Positions 35,551 through 45,189 of a stretch of 64,000 nt of DNA are shown in pieces (within the stretch, counting starts at the first letter, position 1; each line of letters begins with the position of its first letter). The stretch is from Embleya scabrispora DSM 41855. Lineage in GTDB: Bacteria > Actinomycetota > Actinomycetes > Streptomycetales > Streptomycetaceae. The notes under the pieces are model-generated. The model was given only the letters and a program-made list of their open reading frames with translations, was not told the DNA's origin and searched no databases. The translations under genes and the position numbers were made by a program. The stretch is taken from positions 325,321-389,320 of the forward strand of contig NZ_KB889562.1 of NCBI RefSeq assembly GCF_000372745.1, read 5' to 3'.

Positions 35551-35937
35551 TCAGGAGCCCAGGCTGTTCTGATAGGCGGCCGCGTCCAAGAGCGCGGCCG
35601 GTGCGGCGGGATCGTCGAGGCGCACCTCGAACATCCAACCGTCGCCGTAGGGATCGGAGTTGACCAACTCCGGTGCGCCGTCGAGCACGTCGTTGACGGT
35701 GGTCACGACGCCGTCGAGCGGCGCGAAGAGGTCGCTGACACTCTTGGTCGATTCCAGTTCGCCGCAGGGCTGTCCGGCCACGACGCGAGTGCCGACCGGC
35801 GGCAGCGTGACGTAGACGATGTCACCGAGCGCGTCCTGCGCGAATTCGGTGATGCCGATCCGCACCGTCCCGGAGATCTCTTCCATGACGCGCACCCATT
35901 CGTGCTCCGTCGTGTACGCGAGATCTGCGGGGTACAT
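35551..35937 (-). CDS. gcvH: Glycine cleavage system H protein
   Basis: A 128-residue protein starting MYPADLAYTTEHEWVRV. The lipoylated lysine lies in ELESTKSVSDLFAPLDG near residue 65, and GDIVYVTLPPVG and NSDPYGDGWMFEVRLDD are standard. It carries the aminomethyl group from GcvP to GcvT. The ATG at 35935-35937 fits homologues; the upstream open frame adds an unlikely extension. It heads the gcvH-garA-ftsR group and lies 6.5 kb from gcvP, which has the riboswitch; no riboswitch is seen before gcvH. Confidence 0.96.
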   Translation of the reverse strand: MYPADLAYTTEHEWVRVMEEISGTVRIGITEFAQDALGDIVYVTLPPVGTRVVAGQPCGELESTKSVSDLFAPLDGVVTTVNDVLDGAPELVNSDPYGDGWMFEVRLDDPAAPAALLDAAAYQNSLGS

Positions 35938-36011
35938 GCGGACAGCCTGCCCTTCTTGCCTGATGAGTGGTGCACCGACGGCGACCGGCGGACTGATTCT
36001 GTCAGGTGTAC

Positions 36012-37295
36012 TCACCCGTTACCGGCGCCCGGTGCCGAGCGAGCGTAACCAGGCTTGTTCGCAGGCCGCAAGGCGTCGATCAGCACCTCCTGCGAGGGGG
36101 TGACGATGGCCCCCGCCTGCTTCTTCTCCAGGGTCTTCACGACGCCCCCGGGGATGTTGAGCGCGGGCTGGAGATCCTGCGGGTTGCCGATCACCTTGAA
36201 CACGTACGGCGGCAGCACCTTGGTGCCGTCGATCACGATGTCGCCGGGCGGCGTGCCGTTGAACCAGGTGCCCGCCACCACGCGCACGTCGTTGATCTGG
36301 ATCACCTCGGCGCCCGCCGCGCGCAGCTCCTGGAGCGTGTCCAGCAGCACGTCGCCGCTGACCGTGCGCTGCGGGTCGGTGATGGTCAGTGTGATACCGG
36401 GCCCGGTGGCCTTGACGGTGCCCGCGAGCACACCCAGGGCGTCCGCCTTGGCCGCGTTCTGCTCGCGCGCCTCCTGGACCCGGTCGTTGCTGTTCTGCAA
36501 CTGGGTACGGCTGTTCTCCAAACGGTGCTTCTCGTCCTCCAACCGCCTGGTGCGCTCGCCGAGTTCGTCCAGGACCCGGACCAGGTCCTCCTGCCGCGCA
36601 CCGCGCAGCGGGTCGGACTCGGTGTTCGAGCGCACCTGGATGGCCAGACCCGCGCCGAGCGCGAACAGCAGGACGGCACCCACGAGTTGAGCCCGACTCA
36701 CCCGCGGCGGCCAGAACGCCTCGAGCAGCCTGCGCCGACCGGGCTGATCGTCGACCGGGTCGTGTGCGTGCGGCTCGGAAACCGGGTCGGAAACCGCGTG
36801 CGAATCCGTTTCCGTCTCGGGCGTGTCGCGCGCCGCCGCGTGCGCTCCCGCGTGCGGTGGCGCGAGCGGGTCGCGCGGATCACGCGGCCCGGGCGTCTCG
36901 CGCGCCCGGGGCGCTCCGGGCGCGGGCGGCGCGGGCACCAGTGGCGGTACCGGCGCGCGCGAGGCCCGGGGGTCCGGCTGCGGCCGCGGCGCCGGCGGTG
37001 TCTCGTGCGCCGACTCGCGGATCGGCGCGGTGATCGGCGGGATCTCCGAGGTCACCTCGGCGGCTTGCTCGCGGATCCGCTCCCGGATGTGCCGGCCCTC
37101 GTGGTAGAGGTCGACCGGGCGCCGGGTCTCGACCGTGGGCTTGCGCGTGGACGGCGCCTCGGGCTCCCGCTCGGGTTGGGATTCGGGTTCGGGTTCGGGT
37201 TCGGACTCCTCGGTGCTGCGCGCGATGCCCAGCTCCCGAGGGTCCTCGTCGTGGCGGGCGTGCCGCCCGCGCGTCTCGTCCGTTTCGTCGGCCAT
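36012..37295 (-). CDS. DUF881 membrane protein, third of the DUF881-SBP-DUF881 set
   Basis: A 427-residue protein with a long charged, Pro-rich cytoplasmic N-terminus (~210 residues), one membrane helix (AQLVGAVLLFALGAGLAIQV), a coiled coil (VRVLDELGERTRRLEDEKHRLENSRTQLQ) and a DUF881 domain (GPGITLTITDP...LQELRAAGAEVIQINDVRVV...). DUF881 proteins flank the small basic protein in many Gram-positives and are associated with division or sporulation loci; the role is unclear. Here the N-terminal extension, including an EPEPEPES-type run near residue 35, is unusually long. ATG at 37295 with GGGGGAG upstream. Confidence 0.9.
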   Translation of the reverse strand: MADETDETRGRHARHDEDPRELGIARSTEESEPEPEPESQPEREPEAPSTRKPTVETRRPVDLYHEGRHIRERIREQAAEVTSEIPPITAPIRESAHETPPAPRPQPDPRASRAPVPPLVPAPPAPGAPRARETPGPRDPRDPLAPPHAGAHAAARDTPETETDSHAVSDPVSEPHAHDPVDDQPGRRRLLEAFWPPRVSRAQLVGAVLLFALGAGLAIQVRSNTESDPLRGARQEDLVRVLDELGERTRRLEDEKHRLENSRTQLQNSNDRVQEAREQNAAKADALGVLAGTVKATGPGITLTITDPQRTVSGDVLLDTLQELRAAGAEVIQINDVRVVAGTWFNGTPPGDIVIDGTKVLPPYVFKVIGNPQDLQPALNIPGGVVKTLEKKQAGAIVTPSQEVLIDALRPANKPGYARSAPGAGNG

Positions 37296-37309
37296 GTGCG
37301 ACTCCCCCG

Positions 37310-37642
37310 TCAGGCCCGGAAGACGTGCCGGCGGATGGCCGCCGCGTTGGAGAAGATCCGGATGCCGAGCACGACCACCACGCCGGTGGACAGCTGTGCG
37401 CCGACGCCCAGTTTGTCGCCGAGGAAGACGATCAACGCGGCGACGACCACGTTCGACAGGAACGAGACCACGAAGACCTTGTCGTCGAAGATGCCGTCGA
37501 GCAGTGCGCGCAGTCCGCCGAAGACCGCGTCCAGCGCGGCCACCACCGCGATGGGCAGGTACGGCTCCAGCTCGTGCGGGATCACGGGTCGGGCGAGATA
37601 CCCGACCACGACCCCGAGGACCAGGCCGAGGACCGCGATCAC
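37310..37642 (-). CDS. Small basic family protein (SBP, DUF1290)
   Basis: A 110-residue membrane protein: MIAVLGLVLGVVVGYLARPVIPHELEPYLPIAVVAALDAVFGG, with a central charged helix and two further membrane segments ending FSNAAAIRRHVFRA. It matches the SBP family always found between DUF881 genes. The GTG start overlaps the upstream DUF881 stop by 4 bases, and its stop lies 14 bases before the next DUF881 start. Confidence 0.95.
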   Translation of the reverse strand: MIAVLGLVLGVVVGYLARPVIPHELEPYLPIAVVAALDAVFGGLRALLDGIFDDKVFVVSFLSNVVVAALIVFLGDKLGVGAQLSTGVVVVLGIRIFSNAAAIRRHVFRA

Positions 37643-38673
37643 TGTTTACCCTTTCGTTCGGACGTCTTCTGCGACGGTGTCGGCGAGCCGGTCGGCGGCG
37701 CCGAACCGCTCGGCGGCGCCCCGCCGCGGCCCGAGGGCGTGGCGGGCGGTGTGCTCGGCGTCTGCTTCGCCGGCGCACTCGGCGGCGGACTCGTGGGCAC
37801 GCCGCCCGGCACGTCCGCGTAGCGCAGCGAGGTGCCCAGCGCGGCGGGCAGCTTGAGCTTCTTTTGTGCGCTCAGGTTGACCCGGATCCCGAAATTCTCT
37901 TGCAGCTGGCGCAGATAGCGCCCGTCCGCGCCGACCATGAACTCGACCTGCATCGGCTTCGCGTCACCGATCGCCAGGATCGTATACGGCGGCGCGAGCG
38001 GCCGGTTGTCGACCAGGATCGAGGCGCCCGCGGCGCGGATCGCGGACAGCGCGGTCAGCCGTTGGTTGTTGATCGAGATGGCCTCGGCGCCGGCCTTCCA
38101 CAGGCCGTTCACCAGGCGCTGGAGGTCGCGGTCCAGGATCCGGCCGTTCGCGGCCGCCTCGGCCTGGCGCGGGTCGGTCGAGCCGTCCGAGTTGTCCGAA
38201 CCCTTGGCGTCGTCCGCGATCACCTTCAGGCCGGGGCCCTCGACCGGGTCGGATCCGGTGAGCAGCGCGAGCAGTTGCACCCGGTCCTTGGCTCCCTTGG
38301 GCAGCGAGACCTCCTGGATCGCGTCGACCTCGTCGCGCAACCGCTCGACCGTGGCCGTGAGCGAGTCCACCTCGGCCTCGTCGCTGTGGATCCGGTCCAC
38401 CAGTTGGTGACGCTCCCGCTCGGCCTGCGGAGCGGCGGCGTGCACCTTCATCGCGGCGACCATCAGGATCATCGCGATCAGCGCGACGCCGACCACGGCC
38501 AGCACGCGGGCCAACGGGCCCTTGTTCATCCCGGTGTCGCCGCGCACCGCACGGCGCGCGGTGGCCTCCGCGTAGCCCGCGTCCAGGCTGTTCGTCATCA
38601 TGTCCACGAGCAGGGACATCGAGGCGTCCGGCCGCCTGTACCGGCTCGTGCCTGGTGTCTCCCGCGATGACAT
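37639..38673 (-). CDS. DUF881 membrane protein, first of the set
   Basis: A 344-residue protein starting MSSRETPGTSRYRRPDASMSL. A membrane helix (VLAVVGVALIAMILMVAAM) is followed by a coiled coil (RDEVDAIQ context) and a DUF881 domain with GPGLKVIADDA, LVNGLWKAGAEAISINNQRLTALSAIRAAG and FGIRVNLSAQKKL. The last ~60 residues are a Pro/Ser/Thr tail, unusual for the family. An ATG three codons further upstream is also possible. It is coupled to the SBP gene by overlap. Confidence 0.9.
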   Translation of the reverse strand: MSSRETPGTSRYRRPDASMSLLVDMMTNSLDAGYAEATARRAVRGDTGMNKGPLARVLAVVGVALIAMILMVAAMKVHAAAPQAERERHQLVDRIHSDEAEVDSLTATVERLRDEVDAIQEVSLPKGAKDRVQLLALLTGSDPVEGPGLKVIADDAKGSDNSDGSTDPRQAEAAANGRILDRDLQRLVNGLWKAGAEAISINNQRLTALSAIRAAGASILVDNRPLAPPYTILAIGDAKPMQVEFMVGADGRYLRQLQENFGIRVNLSAQKKLKLPAALGTSLRYADVPGGVPTSPPPSAPAKQTPSTPPATPSGRGGAPPSGSAPPTGSPTPSQKTSERKGKQ

Positions 38674-38821
38674 GCGCCCCATCGTTCCATGCTCGACGGA
38701 GTGCTCGATGCAGGGTCCGACACCGGGTCCGGCCGCGGATCGCGGCAGGCGATCCACGGCCGGGGAAGACCCTACAAGACCGTCACCGGGCCCGCTCGGG
38801 TCGGCGGCCCGCGGTGTGCGG

Positions 38822-41317
38822 TCAGTCGCCCGCGTGCTCCACGACCCGGCTCCACTCGTCCAGGAGTTCGTCCGCGGCGTCGTCGTCCGGGCCTTCGGCC
38901 CACACGTGGGTGACCGCCTCGGCGGGATCCGGCAGCACCAGTGCCCAGCGGCCGTCGGCCTCCACGACCCGGACACCGTCGGTGGTGTCGATCTCGCGGT
39001 CGCCCGCCGCCTCCACGACCCGGCGCATGACCATGCCCTTGGCCGCCCACGGCGTCGGCACGTCCCGCCGGCGCACGTGGGCGCGCGGGATCCGCGCGTC
39101 GATCTGGCTCAGCGTCAGCTGGGTCCGGGCGACCAGCCCGATCAGCCGGACGAACGCGGCCGTGCCGTCGAAGACGGTGCTGAACTCGGGGATCACGAAC
39201 CCGCCGCGGCCGTCGCCGCCGAAGATCGTGTCGTCGGACATGGCCACCCGCGCGAGGTCGTCCGGCGACGTGGTGGTCCACTGCACCTGGACCCCGTGAT
39301 AGGCCGCGACCTGCTCGGCGATTCGGGTCGTGGTCACCGGCAGCGCGATCTTCCCGCCGCCGCGCTCGGCCGCGACGCAGTCCAGCAGTACCAGCAGCGC
39401 ACGGTGGTCGTCGATGATCCGCCCCCGCTCGTCCACCAGCGACATGCGCTCGCCGACCGGGTCGAACCGCACACCGAAGCCGGACTTGGAGGAGGCCACG
39501 ATCTCGCCCAGCCGCAACAGCCCCTCGTGCCGCTCGTCCGCGGTCTCGGTGGGCCGGGCGTCGTCCAGGCCGGAGTTGACGGTGAGGGCGTCGATGCCCA
39601 GCCGGCCCAGGATGCTGGGCAGCAGCAGGGCGGCGTTGCCGTGTGCGGCGTCCACCACCACCTTGAGCCCGGACTCGGGCACGCCGGTGATGTCCAGGGC
39701 CTTCAGCAGCGAGCCCGAATAGCTGTCGAACGGCCGTGCGGGGAACGTCAGTTCGCCGATCTCGCCGGGGAACGCGCGGCGATACTCCTGGCGGGAGAAG
39801 ACCCGGTCGAGCTTGCGCTGGGCGGCCTGGGACAGGTCCGCACCGCGCTCGTCGAAGAACATGATGTCCACCGAGTCCGGCACCCCGGGTGTGGTGCGGA
39901 TCATGATCCCGCCGGCCGAGCCGCGCGCGGTCTCCTGACGAGCCACCGGCATCGGCACGTTCTCCAGGTCGCGCACGTTGATCGCGGACGTCTGGAGCGC
40001 GGAGATGACCGCCCGCTTGAGCGCCCGGGCACCGCGCGAGTGGTCGCGCGCGGTGGTGACGGTGGCGCCCTTCTTGAGCGTGGTGGCGTAGGCGCCGGCC
40101 AAGCGCACGGCCAGTTCGGGGGTGATCTCGACGTTGAGGATGCCGGAGACCCCGCGCGGGCCGAACAGGTACTTCTGCCCGCGCGACTCCCAGATCACCG
40201 ACGTGTTGACGACCGCGCCGGCCTCGATCGTCTTGAACGGGTAGATCCGCACGTCCCCGGAGACCAGGGACTCCTCCTCGATCAGGCATTCGTCGCCGAT
40301 CACCGCGCCCTCTTCGATCCGGGCGGCGCGCATGACGTCGGTGTTCTTGCCGATCACGCAGCCGCGCAGATTGGTCTGCGGGCCGATGTAGACGTTGTCG
40401 TGCACGACCGCCTTGTGCAGGAAGGCGCCACGCTTGACCACGACGTTGGAGCCGAGCACGGTGTGCTCGCGGATCTCCACGCCGCCCTCGACCTTGGCGT
40501 AGTCGCCGATGTACAGCGGGCCCTTGAGGATCGCGTCCCGGTCCACCTCGGCGCCCTCGGCGACCCATACGCCCGGGGAGAGCTCGAAGCCGTCGATGTC
40601 CACGTCGACCTTGCCGGTGAGCACGTCGGCCTGCGCCTTGAGGTAGCTCTCGTGCGTGCCCACATCCTCCCAGTAACCCTCGGCGACATAGCCGTAGATC
40701 GGCTTGCCCTCCTTGAGCAACTTCGGGAACACGTCGCCCGACCAGTCCACGGACACACCCGCGGCGACGTAGTCGAAGACCTCGGGCTCCATCACGTAGA
40801 TGCCGGTGTTGACGGTGTCCGAGAAGACCTGACCCCAGGTCGGCTTCTCCAGGAACCGGTCCACCCGACCCTCGTCGTCGATGATCGTGATGCCGAACTC
40901 GAGGGGGTCGGGCACCCGGGTCAGGCACACGGTGACCATCGCGCCCTTGGCCCGGTGGTACTCCACGAGCGCGGTGAGGTCGAAGTCGGTGAGCGCGTCG
41001 CCGGAGATGACCAGGAACGTGTCGTCCTTGAGCGCCTCCTCGGCGTTCTTGACGCTGCCCGCGGTGCCGAGCGGGGTTTCCTCGTTCGCGTATGTCAGGG
41101 TCATCCCGAGTTCTTCGCCGTCGCCGAAGTAGTTGCGAACCAGCGACGCGAGGAACTGCACGGTGACCACGGTCTCGGAAAGCCCGTGCCGCTTCAGGAG
41201 CCGCAGCACGTGCTCCATGATCGGCCGGTTCACCACCGGCAGAAGCGGCTTGGGCATGCTGGAGGTCATCGGGCGCAGGCGGGTGCCCTCGCCTCCGGCC
41301 ATGACGACGGCCTTCAT
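38822..41317 (-). CDS. Mannose-1-phosphate guanylyltransferase / phosphomannomutase-like fusion
   Basis: An 831-residue protein. Residues 1-235 form a nucleotidyltransferase with [23 protein letters not shown] and sugar-binding [11 protein letters not shown]. Residues ~245-370 form a left-handed beta-helix of hexapeptide repeats ([24 protein letters not shown]). The rest resembles a phosphohexomutase, but the key sites are changed: the serine loop is not TASHNP-like and the metal loop reads RFDPVGERM instead of DxDxDR. It probably makes GDP-mannose (or another NDP-sugar) and the mutase part may be only structural. The product could feed the two GT87 mannosyltransferase-like genes downstream. 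AGGAGG precedes the ATG. Confidence 0.93.
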   Translation of the reverse strand: MKAVVMAGGEGTRLRPMTSSMPKPLLPVVNRPIMEHVLRLLKRHGLSETVVTVQFLASLVRNYFGDGEELGMTLTYANEETPLGTAGSVKNAEEALKDDTFLVISGDALTDFDLTALVEYHRAKGAMVTVCLTRVPDPLEFGITIIDDEGRVDRFLEKPTWGQVFSDTVNTGIYVMEPEVFDYVAAGVSVDWSGDVFPKLLKEGKPIYGYVAEGYWEDVGTHESYLKAQADVLTGKVDVDIDGFELSPGVWVAEGAEVDRDAILKGPLYIGDYAKVEGGVEIREHTVLGSNVVVKRGAFLHKAVVHDNVYIGPQTNLRGCVIGKNTDVMRAARIEEGAVIGDECLIEEESLVSGDVRIYPFKTIEAGAVVNTSVIWESRGQKYLFGPRGVSGILNVEITPELAVRLAGAYATTLKKGATVTTARDHSRGARALKRAVISALQTSAINVRDLENVPMPVARQETARGSAGGIMIRTTPGVPDSVDIMFFDERGADLSQAAQRKLDRVFSRQEYRRAFPGEIGELTFPARPFDSYSGSLLKALDITGVPESGLKVVVDAAHGNAALLLPSILGRLGIDALTVNSGLDDARPTETADERHEGLLRLGEIVASSKSGFGVRFDPVGERMSLVDERGRIIDDHRALLVLLDCVAAERGGGKIALPVTTTRIAEQVAAYHGVQVQWTTTSPDDLARVAMSDDTIFGGDGRGGFVIPEFSTVFDGTAAFVRLIGLVARTQLTLSQIDARIPRAHVRRRDVPTPWAAKGMVMRRVVEAAGDREIDTTDGVRVVEADGRWALVLPDPAEAVTHVWAEGPDDDAADELLDEWSRVVEHAGD

Positions 41318-41428
41318 CGGTCTCGTCCTCCTATCGCGTCACACCACCCGCACCCACGGCGGAACTGCCGGGGCCGGGTGGCGTGCCTTCAGTACGTGGT
41401 GATCGCCTGGTGTCCGGCGATCCCTGCG

Positions 41429-42085
41429 CTACCCGGCGGTCGCTGCGCGACTCGCCTTGTCCGCGGCCACGAGGCGTTTGGCCTGGGCTGCGTAGAGGAC
41501 TCCTGCCCACCAGTACAGCGCAGTACCCCACCAGGCGAACGCCCATCCGAAGATCGCGGCGAGAGTTGCGACACGTCCGGTGCCGTCACTGAGCAGGAGC
41601 AGCGGGAAGGCGTACATCAGATTGAAGGTCGCGGCCTTGCCGACGAAGCTGACCGAGAGCGCGCCGTAGCGGTGTCGGCGCAGGATCAGCAGCACCACGC
41701 CCATGAACAGTTCGCGGCCCAGGATGATCGCGGTCAGCCAGATCGGCAGGATCTCGCGCCAGGTCAGGCCGACCAGCGTGGCCAGCACGTAGAGCCGGTC
41801 CGCGGCCGGGTCCAGGATCGCGCCGACCTTGCTGACCTGGTTCCACCTGCGGGCCAGTTTGCCGTCGAGGTAGTCGCTGATCCCGCTGAGCATGAGCAGG
41901 GCCAGGGCCCACAGGTCGTGCTTGGGGCCGCCGAACTCGGGCGCCAGGATGAGCCACAGGAAGACCGGGACGCCGAGCAGGCGCGCGAAGCTGAGCGCGT
42001 TGGGGATCGTCAGGACCCGGTCGCTGGGAGCGTCCACGCCGCCGTCCCGGGGGGGCGGCGGCGCCGCGTCCACGTGGGCCTCCAC
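41429..42085 (-). CDS. CDP-alcohol phosphatidyltransferase
   Basis: A 218-residue protein with several membrane helices and the CDP-alcohol motif DYLDGKLARRWNQVSKVGAILDPAADR (DG..AR..G..D..D complete) near residue 75. It transfers a phosphatidyl group from CDP-diacylglycerol to an alcohol acceptor, such as glycerol-3-phosphate or inositol phosphate; the acceptor cannot be read. Start GTG at 42085. Its position between a GDP-mannose-type enzyme and GT87 proteins suggests phospholipid or glycolipid synthesis. Confidence 0.92.
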   Translation of the reverse strand: MEAHVDAAPPPPRDGGVDAPSDRVLTIPNALSFARLLGVPVFLWLILAPEFGGPKHDLWALALLMLSGISDYLDGKLARRWNQVSKVGAILDPAADRLYVLATLVGLTWREILPIWLTAIILGRELFMGVVLLILRRHRYGALSVSFVGKAATFNLMYAFPLLLLSDGTGRVATLAAIFGWAFAWWGTALYWWAGVLYAAQAKRLVAADKASRAATAG

Positions 42086-42154
42086 GGGGCCTCTGCTTTC
42101 TGCCGGTGGGCCGTCTCGTACTGGGTCCGACTCGTTCGGTATGCGCTGTCCAGC

Positions 42155-43573
42155 CTAGTGACGCACGGATCCGCTGCTCACCGGGTCCGGGTCGGGCGTG
42201 GGCGGCTCGGCGACCGGCTCGGTGAGCGTGGGCAGCGGGGTGCGGTCGCGCAGGATGCGCCAGACCAGGATCAGGGTCAGCGCGATACCGGCGAACAGGT
42301 AGCCGTTGCCGAGCACGAACTCGATCGGGGTCCAGCGGTGTTCCCGGCCCCCGTCCCGCGGGGCGAGCCAGATCAGGCCCCAGGGCTGGAGGGTGCGCGA
42401 GCCGTCCCAGTCGCCGTGCACGTTCAGCCGCATCGGCCACGCGGCGAAGAACACGAAGAACGTGCCGGTCAGCCACCACCACAGTGGCCGGGCGCGGGTC
42501 AGCGCGGTGTGCGCGAGCAGGACGAACGCGGGCACCACCCAGACCCAGTGGTGCGACCACGAGATGGGCGACACGAACAGCGACAGGCCGCCGGTGAGCA
42601 CCACCCCGACCAGTTCGTGGCCGCGCAGCGAGGCACGGGCGGCGGCCACCAGACCGAGCGTGCCGACCAGCAGGCACAGCAGCAACCACAGCGCCGAGGC
42701 CGCCCCGCCGTCACCGAGCATTCGGGTGAACATGCCCTGTACGGACTGGTTGTTGAGGGTGCCCACGCTGAGCTTGTCGTTGACCTTGCCGCTGATCGAC
42801 ACGAGGTGCGACCAGTAGTAGACGGACGCGGTCGGCGCGGCGGCCAGGCCCACCAGGATGGTGCCCAGGAACGCGCCGCCGGCCACTGCGGCGGCCCGGA
42901 ACCTGCGGGTGATCAGCAGGTAGACGATGAAGATCGCGGGGGTGAGCTTGAGCCCGGCCGCGATGCCGACCCCGATGCCCTTGTATCGGCGGCTGTCCGG
43001 GAGCCCGAGGTCGAGCACGATCAGCGCCAGGAGCAGCAGGTTGATCTGCCCCCACACGAGTGTCCACTCCACCGGCTCCAGCCACAGCACCACGGCGAAG
43101 GTGGTCGCGCTGACGCCGAACCGGCCCAGGCCGCGACGGTAGCCGAGCATGCCCCACGCGGACCAGACCACGGCGAACAGCGACAGCAGGCTCACGATCG
43201 CCATGAACCACTTCAGACCGGCGAAGCCCAGCGGCAGCAGGATGTAGAAGAGCAGTCCGGACAACGGCGGGTAGATGAACGGCAGTTTGTCGGTCCACTT
43301 GCCGTAGTTCTCGGTATAGATCGCGTCGCCGTCGCGGAACGCGTGCGCTGCGTCGTGGTAGACGCTCAGGTCGAGCATGTGCCACATGTCGCGGCGGCCG
43401 AGGTGGGTCCACAACACCCACAGGCCCAGCGACAGCGCGAGCAGGAGGCCGCCGACGAGCGCGACACGACCCGGTCGACGGGGTTCCCGGCTGCGCTCGT
43501 GCCCGAACGGGACGCGGGGCGCGAGCGTCAGGAGCTCGCGGCAGGAGGTCACGAGCACGTGGGGGAAGGACAT
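42155..43573 (-). CDS. GT87 family polyprenyl-phosphate-mannose-dependent glycosyltransferase-like protein
   Basis: A 472-residue polytopic protein with about ten membrane helices. The first extracytoplasmic loop carries the catalytic Asp in MLDLSVYHDAAHAFRDGDAIY, followed by PFIYPPLSGLL. Later motifs VEWTLVWGQINLLLLALIVLDL, GIAAGLKLTPAIF and VSPISWSHHWVWVVPA are typical of GT87 (DUF2029). Such enzymes add mannose from a lipid carrier to glycolipids outside the membrane. The ATG at 43573 is favoured; earlier in-frame starts exist. It lies 70 bases from the CDP-alcohol transferase gene on the same strand. Confidence 0.85.
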   Translation of the reverse strand: MSFPHVLVTSCRELLTLAPRVPFGHERSREPRRPGRVALVGGLLLALSLGLWVLWTHLGRRDMWHMLDLSVYHDAAHAFRDGDAIYTENYGKWTDKLPFIYPPLSGLLFYILLPLGFAGLKWFMAIVSLLSLFAVVWSAWGMLGYRRGLGRFGVSATTFAVVLWLEPVEWTLVWGQINLLLLALIVLDLGLPDSRRYKGIGVGIAAGLKLTPAIFIVYLLITRRFRAAAVAGGAFLGTILVGLAAAPTASVYYWSHLVSISGKVNDKLSVGTLNNQSVQGMFTRMLGDGGAASALWLLLCLLVGTLGLVAAARASLRGHELVGVVLTGGLSLFVSPISWSHHWVWVVPAFVLLAHTALTRARPLWWWLTGTFFVFFAAWPMRLNVHGDWDGSRTLQPWGLIWLAPRDGGREHRWTPIEFVLGNGYLFAGIALTLILVWRILRDRTPLPTLTEPVAEPPTPDPDPVSSGSVRH

Positions 43574-43720
43574 GTCGGTCGGGGACTCCACAACTGCACG
43601 GTTCAATGGGCGCCTGGCCGGGTGGCGCCGGGTCAGGATATCCACACGGACGGATCGGCCCCGCCCGGTGCCTGGTTGCCGGTAACCGGCGAATGCCCCC
43701 GAATGCGACCTCGGGATGAT

Positions 43721-45082
43721 TCAGGCCCTGGTCGGAGCCGGAGTGGTGTTGCCCGGGGCCGTTCGGCCCAGCGGTTCCGGCGGGTCGAGCGTAACGGCTT
43801 CCGCGGTGCGACTCGCCCATTTTCGTCGGGTCGCCGGCACGCCCACCGCAATCGTGATCAGCGCGGCCAGCCCGGCGAGAGTGTACGCGTCGGCGAGCAC
43901 CAGGTCCCACCCGGCGAGCCGGAGTTCGCGACCGTCGCGGTAGGGCACCTGCCAGACCAGTCCGGTCGGCACCGGGACCGGGAGTTCCACCCGACGACTG
44001 GGGACCGCGACGGTCAGCGCGACCAGCGCGAGCGCGGCCGGCCCGGCCGGGAGCCGGATCCTGCCGAATCGGCGACGGGTGCCGGCGGCCAGGAGCACGG
44101 TGCCGGGTACGACCCACACCCAGTGGTGGGTCCACGAGATCGGCGACACGAGCAGCCCGGTCAGCGCGGTGACGCACAGCCCGGCCAGGTCCCGGCGCGG
44201 ATCACCCGGTCGGCCCCGTGCCACGATCGCGGCCAGCGCGAGCCCGCCGATCCCGACCGCGATCGCGATGGCCGGCCACACCGCCCCGGGCGGGGGCATC
44301 CGATGGGTGAACCGGATCAGCAGCCCGTGCAGCGACTGGTTGCCCGGCCCCTGGACCGGGCCGACCCGAGTGTCGTCGAAGAACAGGCCGCCCCAGTAGC
44401 GCAGCGACTCGCGCGGCAGCACGGTGAAGGCGACGCACAGGCTCGCCCCGAGCGCGAGCAGCGCGTTGCGGCCCTCGCGCACCCGACCGGTCAGGAACAG
44501 GTAGGGGATCACGATCGCGGGGGTGAGCTTGAGTCCGGCGGCCAGGCCCACCCCGCAACCGCGCAGCCGGGCGCCGGGCGCGCGGGAGAGGTCGGCCAGG
44601 ACCAGGGCCAGCAGGAGCAGGTTGATCTGGCCGAAACGCAGCGTCTCCTGGACGGGTTCGCTCCACAGCGAGATCGCGGCGGTGCTCGCTGCGGCGGCCA
44701 GTCGGCGCGTGCCGCGCACGCCGACCATGCCCCAGGCCAGGTGTGCGCCGAGGATGAGCAGCGCGAGGTTGCCGGCGACCGAGACCCAGCGCAGCACCCC
44801 CCAGGGCAACCACGCCAGCGGGGTGAACAGCAGTGCGGCGCACGGGGTGTACGTGAACGGCAGGTGCGCCATCCCGACGGACATCGAGTAGAGCCGGCCG
44901 TCGCCGTCCACGATCGCGCGCCCGCCGGCCCGGTAGACCCGCAGGTCGCCGAGCCACCACATGGTCGCCGGTCGGGTCAGCGCGAGCGCGAGGTAGGCGG
45001 CGACCGATGTCACGACCAGGACCGCGGCCAGTGCCGGGAGGCGTCCGAGTAAACGCTGGGTGCGATGCGACGTCTCGGACAT
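43721..45082 (-). CDS. Second GT87 family glycosyltransferase-like protein
   Basis: A 453-residue polytopic protein homologous to the downstream neighbour: WLGDLRVYRAGGRAIVDGDGRLYS (catalytic Asp loop), PFTYTPCAALLF, QETLRFGQINLLLLALVLADL, GLAAGLKLTPAIVIPYL and LVSPISWTHHWVWVVPG. The two are diverged tandem copies and probably act in sequence or on different acceptors. Start ATG at 45082. Together with the NDP-sugar enzyme at 39-41 kb they form a plausible mannolipid branch. Confidence 0.87.
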   Translation of the reverse strand: MSETSHRTQRLLGRLPALAAVLVVTSVAAYLALALTRPATMWWLGDLRVYRAGGRAIVDGDGRLYSMSVGMAHLPFTYTPCAALLFTPLAWLPWGVLRWVSVAGNLALLILGAHLAWGMVGVRGTRRLAAAASTAAISLWSEPVQETLRFGQINLLLLALVLADLSRAPGARLRGCGVGLAAGLKLTPAIVIPYLFLTGRVREGRNALLALGASLCVAFTVLPRESLRYWGGLFFDDTRVGPVQGPGNQSLHGLLIRFTHRMPPPGAVWPAIAIAVGIGGLALAAIVARGRPGDPRRDLAGLCVTALTGLLVSPISWTHHWVWVVPGTVLLAAGTRRRFGRIRLPAGPAALALVALTVAVPSRRVELPVPVPTGLVWQVPYRDGRELRLAGWDLVLADAYTLAGLAALITIAVGVPATRRKWASRTAEAVTLDPPEPLGRTAPGNTTPAPTRA

Positions 45083-45189
45083 GGACCTGATCGTGCCATC
45101 GGACGCGCCCGATTGCTCCGCATCAATGAGCGCGCGTCACTTTGTTGTGCTTTTCCGATATCTACCGGGCGTTGGCGTGGTTCAGCCGA

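Noticed and set aside
36760-37240. Repetitive Pro/Glu coding (EPEPEPES-type) as a tandem DNA repeat element.
   Set aside because: It is a short in-frame repeat within the DUF881 protein's disordered N-terminus, not a mobile or satellite repeat.
38600-45052. A 2150-residue plus-strand open frame.
   Set aside because: Low-complexity His/Arg/Gln/Val translation opposite five recognised minus-strand genes.
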